Origin: Luteibacter aegosomaticola
Lineage (GTDB): Bacteria > Pseudomonadota > Gammaproteobacteria > Xanthomonadales > Rhodanobacteraceae
Assembly: GCF_023078475.1 (NCBI RefSeq)
Contig: NZ_CP095741.1
Span: forward strand, 3,658,001-3,722,000
DNA: 64,000 nt
Reading direction: 5' to 3'
Shown here piece after piece: positions 29,801 through 37,435 of the stretch. Position 1 is the stretch's first letter. Every line of letters begins with the position of its first letter. The notes under the pieces were generated by a model that saw only the letters and a program-made list of their open reading frames with translations, ran no database searches and had not been told where the DNA came from. A program made the position numbers and the translations under genes.

Positions 29801-30370
29801 ATCACTGCCCTGCCCGCGGAACCACATCAGCAACTGCTGCTGGAAGCGCGCGCGGAGTTCCGGCAGTTCGCCCCTGTGGGCTTCGGCCACCGCCGGATCG
29901 GCGGCGCCCGGCGCGCCGAGCGGCAGCGGGGAATCAAGGTTCGGCGTGAACAGCGCAGATTCGTCGAGCGACTGCTCGCCACGGCTGGCGCGCAGGTCGT
30001 TAAGGAGCGGCAGCAGCACAATAGGCACATCGCGATGGCCGCTCTGCAGGCGCTCGAGGTAATCGGGCATCTGCATCATGCCGCGCATCAGGGCGGCATA
30101 GGCTTCATCACGGTTGGCCACGCGGTCGCTGATGAGCGCCGCGACAAGCTGCTCCATTTCGCCCACGACCATGGCCGCGCCATACAGCTCGACCATGCGC
30201 AGCGTGCCGTGGACCTGGTGGAGGTCTGCGGCGCAGGTGTGCATGACGTAGGTGTCGTGGGAATCCTCGACGTACGACTCGAGCGCCTGGCGTGCCTTGG
30301 ACAAGGCGTCGTCGAGCTCCGCCTTGACCCAGTGCAGCGTGGTGAAATCGGTATGGTCTTGAAGTCTCAC
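23837..30370 (-). CDS. chpA: ChpA, giant hybrid CheA-type histidine kinase of the type IV pilus system
   Basis: A 2177-residue kinase. Hpt-type motifs with His occur near residues 55 (LHQVHGTLRM), 722 (RRSFHTLKGSGRL), 908 (VHTLHGAIGM) and 1430 (LHTLKGSARM); a fifth Hpt-like region near 488 (EIGGAMRMLGA) lacks the His. An acidic Ala/Pro/Glu linker spans about 990-1360. The CheA dimerisation helices, HATPase (1725-1890, with LRNAVAHGIEAP and DDGAGMD), CheW domain (1890-2040) and a C-terminal receiver (2050-2177, LVMVVDDSITMRKVTGR) follow. The start is a GTG at 30368-30370, four bases after the pilJ stop; a longer frame overlaps pilJ. It phosphorylates PilG/PilH and links surface sensing to pilus extension and retraction. 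Confidence 0.93.
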   Translation of the reverse strand: MRLQDHTDFTTLHWVKAELDDALSKARQALESYVEDSHDTYVMHTCAADLHQVHGTLRMVELYGAAMVVGEMEQLVAALISDRVANRDEAYAALMRGMMQMPDYLERLQSGHRDVPIVLLPLLNDLRASRGEQSLDESALFTPNLDSPLPLGAPGAADPAVAEAHRGELPELRARFQQQLLMWFRGQGSDRQLLGMRATLDSIAARCYTIAGRRLWWIAAGVLEGLERGVLRAHEKDVRQLIGRVDRSIRELVDGGEEAMLTGDSDELARKLLYYVAQAKSGSDRIDELRQAYRLDGLLPRAAEVEHARGSMSGHNRQLLDTVSAAIKEDLLRVKESLDLFLRRPDGDPGQLGPQADVLDRVGDTLGMLALGVPRRVVGEQRRILGEIATGARAPDEESLLDVAGALLYVEASLDDHIERLGAEGDTPLSDSGPSPLPRSEARHILTALMREATANTSKVKDAIVAFVESQWNHDELAGAPELMAEIGGAMRMLGAPRPGDLADGIGLFIHRELLGDRRVPNGAQMDRLADAVAALEYYLEAAREHRGGLDHILDVTQQSLAELGYWPVPVDEASEGLGSDAIEDIEAAAVEHIAVPSSSADAGEAVSSFADSFDLVDEPPTDAEVAAAAAAATTATPSGADEEWVEIEEEIEQEVGGDAGVADFAGFQITVDGIDDEIREIFLEETQEEIDNLRKALASWVADPERADALIPIRRSFHTLKGSGRLVGARLLGEFAWKVENMLNRVLDGTIAPNEGVQALVRHAVDALPQLKAALEGDTQVTAPIAAIMETADRLSLGDTAFVEDVARNAVQKVRTKVKRRVLRDTIAAVPTAAFAGYGQATPAEPEPAPAEEPIYTAPPLPPVDAVLLDILRTEVAQYLNIIRANLARAGDGELPVDDGLLRAVHTLHGAIGMVDIPVLIQVLAPLEGLIKRVRASGVPLRPAGVDALTDAADLVDHVMDLFDTEDPRVPDVSALAAQIIALRDEQPEATVAHILYEPDPLPLDDEPVAEASAYEAPVVEQPLVDELAFDAPAFEAPFVAEPIEDVSETPVVAEASPEAPAAEPLSELDEAELEAFLNEETRFDADVREAEAHLAQHAADEAAHAHDAHVPEPVVGDSLEAELEAMLAGELADLDAAATPEPSDDAQPTDFVASLDLPESLELSEPESVEPEQTEPAFAVSDEPQPLVDADEPVALDAELAPIELTPINLVDNEHDLTAELLASFEGFSVEPPPVDVTPITQYDPNEEAAWRNLVGEAQVESRIAFDEPPVVDTTPSVEAEAEAESEIEAELPQPMSHDGDVLHTDDGLLEEVPFADAPSSEAETEEPQVEATTAPEAYAVHAEEEEPVVIEDQSHEPIAEPVHTPVEDEAPALVPELSPYADIDPDLLEVFVEEAREILDQADASLAGWRSEPQQGEHVAALQRDLHTLKGSARMAGLATVGDFSHAMEALLDAVAGGQRESDGPAIEAMENGFDRLHRMIVAISKDQPIGISEADIEPFARLAGAPIAPDTVTAESYREEREAAAQPEAYTPAAPQPEPVPVLDRVLPDLLPEMEEEELQRASQEQIRVRADMLDTLVNHAGEVSIYRSRLEQQTASFRSTLTEHEQTVSRLRSQLRMLEIETETQIIARYHQENRDTAATFDPLELDRFSQLQQYSRALAESVSDLVSLQTMMDDLTRQTETLLLQQQKVNAELQEGLMQTRMLPFDAMVPNLRRTLRQAASDVGKRAQLVVEGANGEMDRNMLDRIKAPFEHMLRNAVAHGIEAPDAREEAGKNPEGTVRIQVAREATEVVVRLSDDGAGMDRDAIREKAIERGLLRPDARVSDDQIFQLTQVPGFSTAEKVTQVAGRGVGMDVVANEIKQLGGTLAIESQRGTGTTFVMRLPFTLAVTQALIVRIGETNFAIPMTSVHGVAKVEPNELAHRMADTDPLFEYASEDYAIHDLPQLLGMHIIGSPDDGDIPLLLARSGDLRAAIRVDAVLGSREIVVKPVGPQVSSVPGILGATIMGDGSVLMILDLAPLVRHGVARRAFEAEAAIPHAPRKQDEVRVKPLVMVVDDSITMRKVTGRVLERHEFEVMTAKDGIDALEKLNERVPDLMLLDIEMPRMDGYELATAMKADERLAGVPIIMITSRTGDKHRQRAFDIGVDRYIGKPYQENDLVVQINDVLGVTHG

Positions 30371-30374
30371 TGCA

Positions 30375-32405
30375 TCAGCCCGGCAGCTTGAAGTTCGCGA
30401 CGGACAGGCGCAGGTCGTTCGCGAGCTGGGCCAGGTTACCGATCGATTCGGCCGTCTGGCTGGCACCCAGCGACGTCTGCGAGGTGATCTCCTGGATGAC
30501 GTTCATCGTGGCGGACGTGTCCGTCGCCGCTGCCGACTGCTGGCGTGCCGCGGCGGAGATGTTCTGAATCAGCGCCGAGAGGTCGTTCGACACGCGTTCG
30601 ATATCGCCCAGTGCCGTACCGGCATCCTCGGCGAGGCGGGCACCCGCCACCACTTCCGCGGTGGTCTGCTCCATGGAGCTCACCGCTTCGTTCGTATCGC
30701 TCTGAATCGTCTGCACCAGCGTTTCGATTCGCTTGGTCGCGCTCGCCGAGCGTTCGGCGAGGCGCTGCACTTCGTCCGCAACCACTGCGAAACCGCGACC
30801 CGCCTCACCGGCGGATGCCGCCTGGATGGCCGCGTTAAGCGCCAGGATGTTGGTCTGCTCGGCAATGTCGTTAATCAGTTCCACGATGGAACCGATTTCC
30901 TGCGAGGACTCACCCAGCCGCTTAATACGCTTGGAGGTTTCCTGGATCTGGTCACGGATGGAGTCCATGCCCTGGATCGTCTCGCGCACCACTTCCGCGC
31001 CGTGCGATGCGATCTGCACCGAGCGCTGCGCCACGTCGGCCGATTCGGCCGAATCCCTCGACACCGTATCCATCGAGGTCGCGATCTGGTTAATCGCGGA
31101 GGTGGCAGAGGTGATCTGCTGCGCCTGCTGCTCGGCCGCGTCGGCCAGGTGCATGGCGGTAGCCTGGGTTTCCTGCGCAGCGGCCGATACACGCACCGCC
31201 GTCTCGTTAATGGTGGTTACGAGATTGCGCATCTCGTCCACCGCGGAGTTCATAGCGTCGGCGATGGCGCCCGTGATGTCTTCGGTCACCGTGGCCTTGA
31301 TGGTCAGGTCGCCTTCGGCGAGCGTACCCATCTCGTCCAGCAGCCGCATAATCGCGGTCTGGTTACGCTGGTTCAGGTCGCTGGTGGTCTCCAGGCGGCG
31401 GCGCTGGTCGCGGACCAGGCTGAACACGAGGACCAGGGCGAACGCCACCGTCGCGATAGCGCCGAGCAAGCCGGCCCACACGTTCGGGAACAGGCGGGTG
31501 AGCGGTAGCTTGGCGATCTGGTCGGCGGATTCGTTTGCGCGCAGCAGCACGGTCTGCGAATCGAGCGATGCCTGGTTGCCTGCGCGCTTCACGTCCTGCA
31601 GGTTCGGCGAAGCAGTCACCAGCTGGCTGACCGGATCCACCAGGTCGCCCCAGGAGGTCTGCATGTCGGCAAGGATCTTGTGCGCGTTGGCATCGCCGAT
31701 GGCGCGGACGCCACCGTCGGGGTTGCCTTCGAGCAGGCCCTTCAGCACCGAACCGTAGAGCTGCGCGTCACGGGAGAGGCCATCGGCGGCGGACTGTGCA
31801 CCGTCACCACCCTGCAGGATTTCCTGCACGCGGCGGATCATGCGGTCAGCCATGAGCATCCAGCGCGCGATGGTGAAGGTCTGCTCCACCGAGGCGTTTT
31901 TCTGCTGGACGATGTTGAGCACTTCGTCCGTGCGGGCGTTCAGCAGCGGCATCTGCTTGGAGAACAGGTCGGCGCGCTCACCGGAGGCGAGCACCAGCTC
32001 CTTGTTCGAGAGGATCTTGCCGATATCCGCATCCAGCTGATGCCAGGCGTTAGCCAGCGCACCGATGGCACGGCCGGTAGCACCCGCCTGCTGCTGGTAG
32101 GCCGGCATGCCGGTCTTCTCATCGCCGGCGACCAGGCGCTGCACCGCCGAATCGATGGTGTTGCGCGTGGCCGATAGTTCGCGGAATGAATCGCGGTTGC
32201 CATCCGAGGCTTCGAGCGCGTACTTCGCGGTCTGCTGCGAAAGCACCTGCACCTGCGTCGTCAGCGCGATCGCTTCACGGTCTTCGCCGTTCTTGCTGTT
32301 CAACAGCCAGAAGTCAACCGATGCAAGGCCAATGGATAGCAGCAGGAACACGATAACCATCGTGTAGCCACCTTCACGGCCTGCGCCCCCTGTTGTCGTG
32401 CTCAT
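30375..32405 (-). CDS. pilJ: Type IV pilus methyl-accepting chemotaxis protein PilJ
   Basis: A 676-residue receptor with an N-terminal membrane helix (about 12-32), a periplasmic four-helix region, a second membrane helix (about 300-322), a HAMP segment and a long cytoplasmic coiled coil. The signalling tip contains [20 protein letters not shown]. PilJ senses pilus or surface contact and feeds the Chp kinase. The ATG at 32405 is chosen because GAGGTG lies four bases ahead; an in-frame start five codons earlier lacks a site. It sits between pilI and chpA with no pilK gene between pilJ and chpA, unlike Pseudomonas aeruginosa. Confidence 0.93.
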   Translation of the reverse strand: MSTTTGGAGREGGYTMVIVFLLLSIGLASVDFWLLNSKNGEDREAIALTTQVQVLSQQTAKYALEASDGNRDSFRELSATRNTIDSAVQRLVAGDEKTGMPAYQQQAGATGRAIGALANAWHQLDADIGKILSNKELVLASGERADLFSKQMPLLNARTDEVLNIVQQKNASVEQTFTIARWMLMADRMIRRVQEILQGGDGAQSAADGLSRDAQLYGSVLKGLLEGNPDGGVRAIGDANAHKILADMQTSWGDLVDPVSQLVTASPNLQDVKRAGNQASLDSQTVLLRANESADQIAKLPLTRLFPNVWAGLLGAIATVAFALVLVFSLVRDQRRRLETTSDLNQRNQTAIMRLLDEMGTLAEGDLTIKATVTEDITGAIADAMNSAVDEMRNLVTTINETAVRVSAAAQETQATAMHLADAAEQQAQQITSATSAINQIATSMDTVSRDSAESADVAQRSVQIASHGAEVVRETIQGMDSIRDQIQETSKRIKRLGESSQEIGSIVELINDIAEQTNILALNAAIQAASAGEAGRGFAVVADEVQRLAERSASATKRIETLVQTIQSDTNEAVSSMEQTTAEVVAGARLAEDAGTALGDIERVSNDLSALIQNISAAARQQSAAATDTSATMNVIQEITSQTSLGASQTAESIGNLAQLANDLRLSVANFKLPG

Positions 32406-32576
32406 ATCCACCTCACCCAAACAAAACCTGGTGACCGAGGCTTCTGGCAGCCCCCGGCAGACGAGTGGCCTTGCAACAAGGCCACCCCCTCGTTCCCGTC
32501 GCGTGGCCGGCTAACCGCCCCCGCTTATCCTGTGCGGGAGGGCCATCCGGCCGTCCCGTCCCCCACACTGGGCGCC

Positions 32577-33122
32577 TTACAGCGCCGCCTGCCGGAAATC
32601 CGGCGCACGAACCAGCCGGTTCATGCTGAACAGCCCGAACGATTGCTCGCCGAGCTGGATGTTCTCCGTCACAAACCGCGCCAGGCGCGGGTCCTGCTCG
32701 TCGTCGCCCTGCCCGCGCTGGTCTTCATCCATGGTGCGCTGGCCAAACACTTCGTCGACCAGCAAGCCCACGGTGCCGCCATGCTGACGCACGAGGAGCA
32801 AACGCATACGCTCCGACGACGGTGTACGTTCGTCGAAAAGAAAACGGCCCAGGTCGATCGCCGGGACCAGGTTGCCACGCACATTGGCCACGCCCATGAG
32901 CCAGGGCTGCGTGCCCGGGACATTGGTGAGCGCGGGCACGGCCAGCAGTTCGTTGATCTCGTCGATGCCACTCACGAAGGCCCGGCGCCCGACGCGGAAG
33001 CCGATACCGCGCCACAGGCCCAGGTTCTCCACCCGCTCGGGGGTGCCGGCCGAGTGCGCAAGACACGCGCGCTCGTAGTGCGCGAGCATTTCGAAGGGCG
33101 TCAGTGCAGCGTTCTCGCTCAT
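32577..33122 (-). CDS. pilI: CheW-like twitching motility adaptor PilI
   Basis: A 181-residue CheW-family adaptor. The CheW domain (about 25-165) has the RGNLVPAIDLGRFLF strand-turn and the RMRLLLVRQHGGTVGLLVDEVFG core. It couples PilJ to the ChpA kinase. It follows pilH after 12 bases and precedes pilJ by about 170 bases, the only sizeable gap in the operon. That gap (32406-32576) shows GC-rich dyads but no gene. Confidence 0.92.
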   Translation of the reverse strand: MSENAALTPFEMLAHYERACLAHSAGTPERVENLGLWRGIGFRVGRRAFVSGIDEINELLAVPALTNVPGTQPWLMGVANVRGNLVPAIDLGRFLFDERTPSSERMRLLLVRQHGGTVGLLVDEVFGQRTMDEDQRGQGDDEQDPRLARFVTENIQLGEQSFGLFSMNRLVRAPDFRQAAL

Positions 33123-33134
33123 GGCGTGCCCTTC

Positions 33135-33506
33135 TTAGTTCTGCTTCGGCAGGAGGTCGTCGATGGTCGAGAGCAGTTCCTTCTCGTTCACCGGCTTGGT
33201 GATGAAGGCCTTTGCGCCCTGGCGCAGCCCCCACACGCGGTCGGTTTCCATCGATTTGGTGGTGATCATCACGACAGGTACGTCAGCCGTAGCCGGATCC
33301 CTGCTGAGCGTGCGCGTGGCCTGGAAGCCGTTCATACCCGGCATGATCACGTCCATGATCACCAGGTCGGGCTTGCTCGCGCGAATGCGATCGATGCCGG
33401 CTTCGGCATTGTCGACACTGGAAACGGAGAAACCCGCCTTCTCGAGCAGCGTGGTGAACACGCGGACGTCGGTGGGCGAGTCGTCAATGATGAGGATATT
33501 TGCCAC
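33135..33506 (-). CDS. pilH: Twitching motility response regulator PilH
   Basis: A 123-residue stand-alone receiver domain. The acidic pocket is D8/D9 (ILIIDDSPTD), the phospho-acceptor is Asp52 (VIMDVIMPGMNGF), and a Thr/Ser switch (MITTKSMETD) and Lys (FITKPVNEKE) complete it. In Pil-Chp systems PilH is thought to drive PilT-linked retraction or act as a phosphate sink. It lies 32 bases after pilG and 12 bases before pilI. Confidence 0.94.
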   Translation of the reverse strand: MANILIIDDSPTDVRVFTTLLEKAGFSVSSVDNAEAGIDRIRASKPDLVIMDVIMPGMNGFQATRTLSRDPATADVPVVMITTKSMETDRVWGLRQGAKAFITKPVNEKELLSTIDDLLPKQN

Positions 33507-33538
33507 ACGTCCCCCTGGACGCTTACGAATTGGGTAGG

Positions 33539-33940
33539 TCAGCTAGCCGTCGCGTAGCGATGGATCGCGCCGAGGAGCTCGTCGCGGGTGAACGGCTTGG
33601 TGAGGTACTGCTCGGCACCCACGATGCGGCCGCGCGCCTTGTCGAACAGGCCATCCTTCGAGGAGAGCATGATCACTGGCGTGCCACGGAACTGCGCATT
33701 GTTCTTGATGAGCGCGCAGGTCTGATAGCCATCGAGGCGCGGCATCATGATGTCGACGAAGATGATGTTCGGCTTCTGGTCCGATATTTTGGCCAGCGCT
33801 TCGAAGCCGTCGACGGCGGTAAGCACGTCGCAGCCTTCTTTTTTCAACAGGGTTTCTGCCGTACGGCGGATGGTTTTCGAATCATCGATGACCATGACCC
33901 GCAAGCCGGCCAGGTCCGTACCGCGTCCGTTGTCGTTCAC
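33539..33940 (-). CDS. pilG: Twitching motility response regulator PilG
   Basis: A 133-residue receiver with D19/D20 (VMVIDDSKTIRR), phospho-acceptor Asp63 (IFVDIMMPRLDGY) and switch residues SSKDG and KPFTRDE. PilG promotes pilus extension through PilB and cAMP signalling in the Pseudomonas model. The start chosen is the GTG at 33938-33940, which gives the usual family length; the alternative ATG adds 13 residues. It is the first gene of the Pil-Chp operon, with gshB divergent to it. Confidence 0.92.
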   Translation of the reverse strand: MNDNGRGTDLAGLRVMVIDDSKTIRRTAETLLKKEGCDVLTAVDGFEALAKISDQKPNIIFVDIMMPRLDGYQTCALIKNNAQFRGTPVIMLSSKDGLFDKARGRIVGAEQYLTKPFTRDELLGAIHRYATAS

Positions 33941-34110
33941 TACGCCCCCGTCAAACGAAAAAACTGCAAGTCCCGGCAAGAGGATAGCCCGTTTTGATCT
34001 GGGTATCCGTGCGCCAGGTCGTAAAGCCCGGCACCCCCGGTGCCGGTCACCGCTCTTCGGCGGCCCGTGCCACGCTGTTTAATGGGTGGCTGGGCATTCC
34101 GTCAAGATGA

Positions 34111-34130
34111 ATTGTTCCTAAAGGGACAAT
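34111..34130. promoter_or_regulatory. Inverted repeat between pilG and gshB, possible operator
   Basis: ATTGTTCC-TAAA-GGGACAAT is a dyad with one mismatch in the 256-base divergent spacer 33941-34196. No convincing promoter hexamers could be assigned; a TTGACA at 34165-34170 has no matching -10 element. Its regulator, if any, is unknown. Confidence 0.4.
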
Positions 34131-34196
34131 GCCTTGTGAAATCATCGGCCACGCTCCACTAAACTTGACACCTTTCCAGACCCCCAGGCCCCCGCC

Positions 34197-35138
34197 ATGC
34201 CGCTTTCCGTCGCCGTCCTGATGGACCCGATCCGCGCTATCAAGATCGCCAAGGACTCCACCTTCGCGATGCTGCTCGAAGCCCAGCGCCGCGGCCACGC
34301 CCTGTTTTACATGGAGGAAGGGGACCTGGAACTGCGCGGCAACGAGGCCTGGGCCCGCCTGCGCACCCTCGCCGTGAAGGACGACCCGGCCGGCTGGTAC
34401 ACCCTGGGCGAGCCCAGCTGGCGCCCCCTGGCCGAGATGAGCATCGTCCTCGCCCGCAAGGATCCGCCGGTGGATCCGCAATTTATTTACGACACCATGG
34501 TGCTCGAGGCGGCCCAGAAGGCTGGCGTAAAGGTGGTGAACGACCCTCGCAGCCTGCGCGACTGCAACGAAAAGCTGTTCGCCCTGCAGTTTCCCCAGTG
34601 CATCGCCCCCACCCTGGTCTCGCGGGATCGGGGCCAGCTCAAGGCCTTCGTGGCCGAACATGGCGAGGCGGTGCTGAAGCCGCTGGATGGCATGGGCGGG
34701 CGCGGCATCTTCCGGGTGAAGGCGGGCGACAGCAACCTGAACTCCATGCTGGAAACCCTGCTGGACGGCGGCCACCACTTCACCATCGCCCAGAAGTACA
34801 TCCCGGAAATCACCTCGGGCGACAAGCGAATCCTGCTTATCGACGGTGAGCCCGTGCCGTACGCCCTGGCGCGCATCCCCCAGGGCGACGAATTCCGCGG
34901 CAACCTGGCGGCCGGCGGCCGGGGCGTCGGCGTCCCCCTGACCGACCGCGACCGCTGGATCGCCGCCCAGGTGGCGCCGGAGCTGGTACGCCGCGGCCTG
35001 CGATTCGTCGGCCTGGACGTGATCGGCGACTACCTGACCGAGATCAACGTCACATCTCCGACGTGCATCCGCGAACTGGATGCCCAGTTCGGCATTAACA
35101 TCGCCGGGCTGATGTTCGACGCGATCGAGGCCCGATGA
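34197..35138 (+). CDS. gshB: Glutathione synthase
   Basis: A 313-residue ATP-grasp enzyme that joins glycine to gamma-glutamylcysteine, the last step of glutathione synthesis. The N-terminal GSH-S_N part (SVAVLMDPIRAIKIAKDSTFAML) is followed by the ATP-grasp with AVLKPLDGMGGRGIFRV, the YIPEI substrate loop and the metal-binding INVTSPTCIREL near the end. Length is near the E. coli enzyme (316). The ATG at 34197 matches the family N-terminus. Its stop overlaps the tonB-like start by 4 bases (35135-35138), a conserved arrangement in these bacteria. Confidence 0.96.
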   Translation: MPLSVAVLMDPIRAIKIAKDSTFAMLLEAQRRGHALFYMEEGDLELRGNEAWARLRTLAVKDDPAGWYTLGEPSWRPLAEMSIVLARKDPPVDPQFIYDTMVLEAAQKAGVKVVNDPRSLRDCNEKLFALQFPQCIAPTLVSRDRGQLKAFVAEHGEAVLKPLDGMGGRGIFRVKAGDSNLNSMLETLLDGGHHFTIAQKYIPEITSGDKRILLIDGEPVPYALARIPQGDEFRGNLAAGGRGVGVPLTDRDRWIAAQVAPELVRRGLRFVGLDVIGDYLTEINVTSPTCIRELDAQFGINIAGLMFDAIEAR

Positions 35139-35998
35139 CGACCCGTACCACCGGCGCCGACCTGATCGGCGCGACTTTGCTGTTTTCGCTGCTGCTGCAC
35201 GGTGTCGTCATCCTCGGCGTCACGTTCCAGGCCGAAAAACCCGCCCCCAGCGTTCCGACGCTGGATGTCACCCTCGTGGACGTCGCCAACCAGGAGCAGC
35301 CCGACAAGGCGGATTTCCTGGCCCAGGCCAATAATTCGGGCGGCGGCGACCGCGATAAGGCCTCGCGTCCGTCCGAGCCGGTGAGCGGGCCGCTGCCCAC
35401 GCCCAAAACCGGCCTGGCACCGCAGGTGGAAGAGGCTCAGGCGCCCGCCCCTCGCGAGGCGACGCCCGACCAGGTATTGACCACGGCGGGCCAGAGCACC
35501 TTCCACGTGGATACCACCCAGCAGCAGACCGAGCAGAAGGAGCAGCCACTCCCGCCCTCGGACAAGGACGTGCAGCGGAAGCTGGAAATGGCAAAGCTCG
35601 CGGCCGAGGTGCGCGACGAGTCAGTGGCTTATGCCAAGCGCCCGAAGAAAAAGTTCATCTCGTCGAACACCCGCGAATACGTCTACGCGGCCTACATGAA
35701 GGGCTGGGTGAACCGGGTGGAGCGCGTGGGCAACCTCAATTACCCCGATGAGTCCCGCCGCCAGGGCGTGTATGGCGAGCTGGTGCTCACCGTCGGCCTG
35801 AACCGCGATGGCACGATCAAGAGCATCGACGTGATCAAGAGCTCAGGCCATAAGCTGCTCGACGACGCAGCCCAGCGCATCGTGCGCCTCTCGGCGCCCT
35901 TCCCCGCGCTACCGAAGGACAGCAAGGAAAAGGTCGATGAGCTGTATATCACCCGCACGTGGCAGTTCCTGCCCGGCAACGTCCTGAGAAATTACTGA
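35135..35998 (+). CDS. TonB-family energy transducer
   Basis: A 287-residue protein with a membrane anchor (residues about 10-27), a Pro/Gln-rich periplasmic linker (about 40-150) and a C-terminal TonB domain (about 195-287) with YPDESRRQGVYGELVLTVGL and GTIKSIDVIKSSG. It would transfer energy from ExbB/ExbD to outer-membrane receptors. No exbBD lies beside it, so it is probably an additional TonB; such a gene after gshB is usual in Xanthomonadales and Pseudomonas. The 3' end overlaps the convergent gene at 35992 by 7 bases. Confidence 0.9.
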   Translation: MTTRTTGADLIGATLLFSLLLHGVVILGVTFQAEKPAPSVPTLDVTLVDVANQEQPDKADFLAQANNSGGGDRDKASRPSEPVSGPLPTPKTGLAPQVEEAQAPAPREATPDQVLTTAGQSTFHVDTTQQQTEQKEQPLPPSDKDVQRKLEMAKLAAEVRDESVAYAKRPKKKFISSNTREYVYAAYMKGWVNRVERVGNLNYPDESRRQGVYGELVLTVGLNRDGTIKSIDVIKSSGHKLLDDAAQRIVRLSAPFPALPKDSKEKVDELYITRTWQFLPGNVLRNY

Positions 35999-36318
35999 GG
36001 CAATAGCTGGTCGGCCTCGCTGACGTAGGCCTTCTCCGCCTTGCGATCCCACACGCACAGCTCCCGGCCGGGAGCATTCTTCATGTGCTTCTGCGGATAG
36101 CGCCCCGTTAGCACCAATGCCGTGACGGGGACGCGGTCGTCGTATTTCACCAGCCCACCCACCGGTTTCGCGTCCTTCAGGCCACTGGCCGCAAGGCAAG
36201 CCTGGGTTACCTTTTGGTCATAGTCCTTCCAGGCAGAAGGCGCCGAAGCGTGTGCCGCGAGTGCGGCAAGGGCCGTCGCGGTGCCCACAAAACCCTTAAC
36301 AAACATCATCTTCGGCAT
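35992..36318 (-). CDS. Small secreted hypothetical protein
   Basis: A 108-residue protein. Residues 1-24 form a signal peptide (MPKMMFVKGFVGTATALAALAAHAS), and the mature part (WKDYDQKVTQACLAASGLKD, ending in VSEADQLLPQ) has two Cys (about 42 and 90) that could pair in the periplasm. I recognise no family. The ATG at 36318 has a strong AAGGAGG site six bases upstream; the longer frame has none. The gene is convergent with the tonB-like gene and divergent from yqgE. Confidence 0.75.
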   Translation of the reverse strand: MPKMMFVKGFVGTATALAALAAHASAPSAWKDYDQKVTQACLAASGLKDAKPVGGLVKYDDRVPVTALVLTGRYPQKHMKNAPGRELCVWDRKAEKAYVSEADQLLPQ

Positions 36319-36409
36319 GACTTGCCTCCTTGTGAACCGGCTCACACGGTACGCAGCTCGCACTGAACATTTCCGCACGGCTAACGGCCGCTGCGGCTAC
36401 AATAAAACC

Positions 36410-36976
36410 ATGAGTACCGCTAACACTCTCGCCGGCCAGTTCCTGATCGCGATGCCCTCCATCGCCGAACCGCCTTTCGCGCGTGGCGTAGCCTTCCTCT
36501 GCCAGCATGGCGAGGACGGCGCAGTGGGCCTGCTCATCAACCAGATTTCCGAATACCGCCTGGGCGATGTGCTCGCCCAGATGAAATTGTCCTGCGAAGA
36601 TCCCGAGATCGCGGACTATCCCGTCCTCATCGGCGGCCCGGTCCAGCAGGAGCGTGGCTTCGTGCTACACCGTGAGCACGGCCACTGGGATTCCAGCTAC
36701 CGCATCAACGACGAATGGTCGGTCACCACCTCGCGCGACATCCTGGTCGCCATGGCACGTGGCGACGGTCCGCGCCGTGCCGTGGTCACGCTCGGTTACG
36801 CCGGCTGGGAAGCCGGCCAGCTTGAGCAGGAAGTCATGGAAAACGCCTGGCTCAACACCCACGCCGACGAACGCATCGTGTTCGATACACCCATCGAAAG
36901 CCGCTGGTTCGAAGCTACGCGCAAGATGGGCGTGAGCGATCCCGCCCTGCTCACCGGCTACGCCGGGCACGCCTGA
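36410..36976 (+). CDS. yqgE: YqgE/AlgH family protein
   Basis: A 188-residue protein of the UPF0301 family. The N-terminus MSTANTLAGQFLIAMPSIAEPPFARGVAF and the GAVGLLINQ and VLIGGPVQQERGFVLH segments are diagnostic. The function is not firmly known; the AlgH name comes from alginate regulation in Pseudomonas. The start at 36410 is chosen by family alignment. The gene is 3 bases upstream of ruvX, which it accompanies in most gammaproteobacteria. Confidence 0.93.
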   Translation: MSTANTLAGQFLIAMPSIAEPPFARGVAFLCQHGEDGAVGLLINQISEYRLGDVLAQMKLSCEDPEIADYPVLIGGPVQQERGFVLHREHGHWDSSYRINDEWSVTTSRDILVAMARGDGPRRAVVTLGYAGWEAGQLEQEVMENAWLNTHADERIVFDTPIESRWFEATRKMGVSDPALLTGYAGHA

Positions 36977-36979
36977 TCC

Positions 36980-37399
36980 ATGAGCTGCCTGTTTGGTTTC
37001 GACGTCGGCACGAAGGTGATCGGCGTAGCTGTCGGCAACCGCCTGACCGGTACCGCACGCGCACTGGCCGCCCTGCCGGTCCGCGATGGCGTACCCGATT
37101 GGCAGGCACTCGATCAGCTGCGCCGCGAATGGCAGCCCGATACGCTCGTGGTCGGCCTGCCCCTCGATAACGAGGGCAAGGAGCAGCCCATGACGCGCAC
37201 CGCGCGCCGGTTCGCCGAGACCATAGGCGAACGCTACGGCATGACTGCCGTATTCACCGACGAGCGCATGAGCTCCCAGGAAGCCGCCCGGCGCTTCGCC
37301 GCAGGGCGCGCCGCGGGCACCCGCAAGCGCTCGGACGCCAAATCCATTGACGCCGAGGCTGCCGCTGTCATCCTCGAGTCGTACCTGCTGCAAGCGTAA
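36980..37399 (+). CDS. ruvX: Holliday junction resolvase-like protein YqgF/RuvX
   Basis: A 139-residue RNase H-fold protein. The first conserved Asp is in LFGFDVGTKVIGVAVGN, the Glu is near TVFTDERMSSQEAARRF, and the last Asp is in KSIDAEAAAVILESYL. Such proteins act in pre-16S rRNA 5' maturation and were first described as alternative Holliday junction resolvases. It is cotranscribed with yqgE and probably pyrB, which begins 36 bases after its stop. Confidence 0.94.
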   Translation: MSCLFGFDVGTKVIGVAVGNRLTGTARALAALPVRDGVPDWQALDQLRREWQPDTLVVGLPLDNEGKEQPMTRTARRFAETIGERYGMTAVFTDERMSSQEAARRFAAGRAAGTRKRSDAKSIDAEAAAVILESYLLQA

Positions 37400-37435
37400 A
37401 ATCGCACGCCATCCACCGTTAGCCTTGAGGACGTC

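Noticed and set aside
23843..30391. A 2182-codon open frame on the plus strand across chpA
   Set aside because: It is exactly antisense to chpA and its neighbours. The translation is full of Arg, His and Gly repeats and no domain; it reflects the codon bias of the GC-rich real gene on the other strand.
34165..34170. TTGACA as a -35 box for gshB
   Set aside because: No -10-like element lies 16-19 bases downstream; the sequence there is a C/G run.
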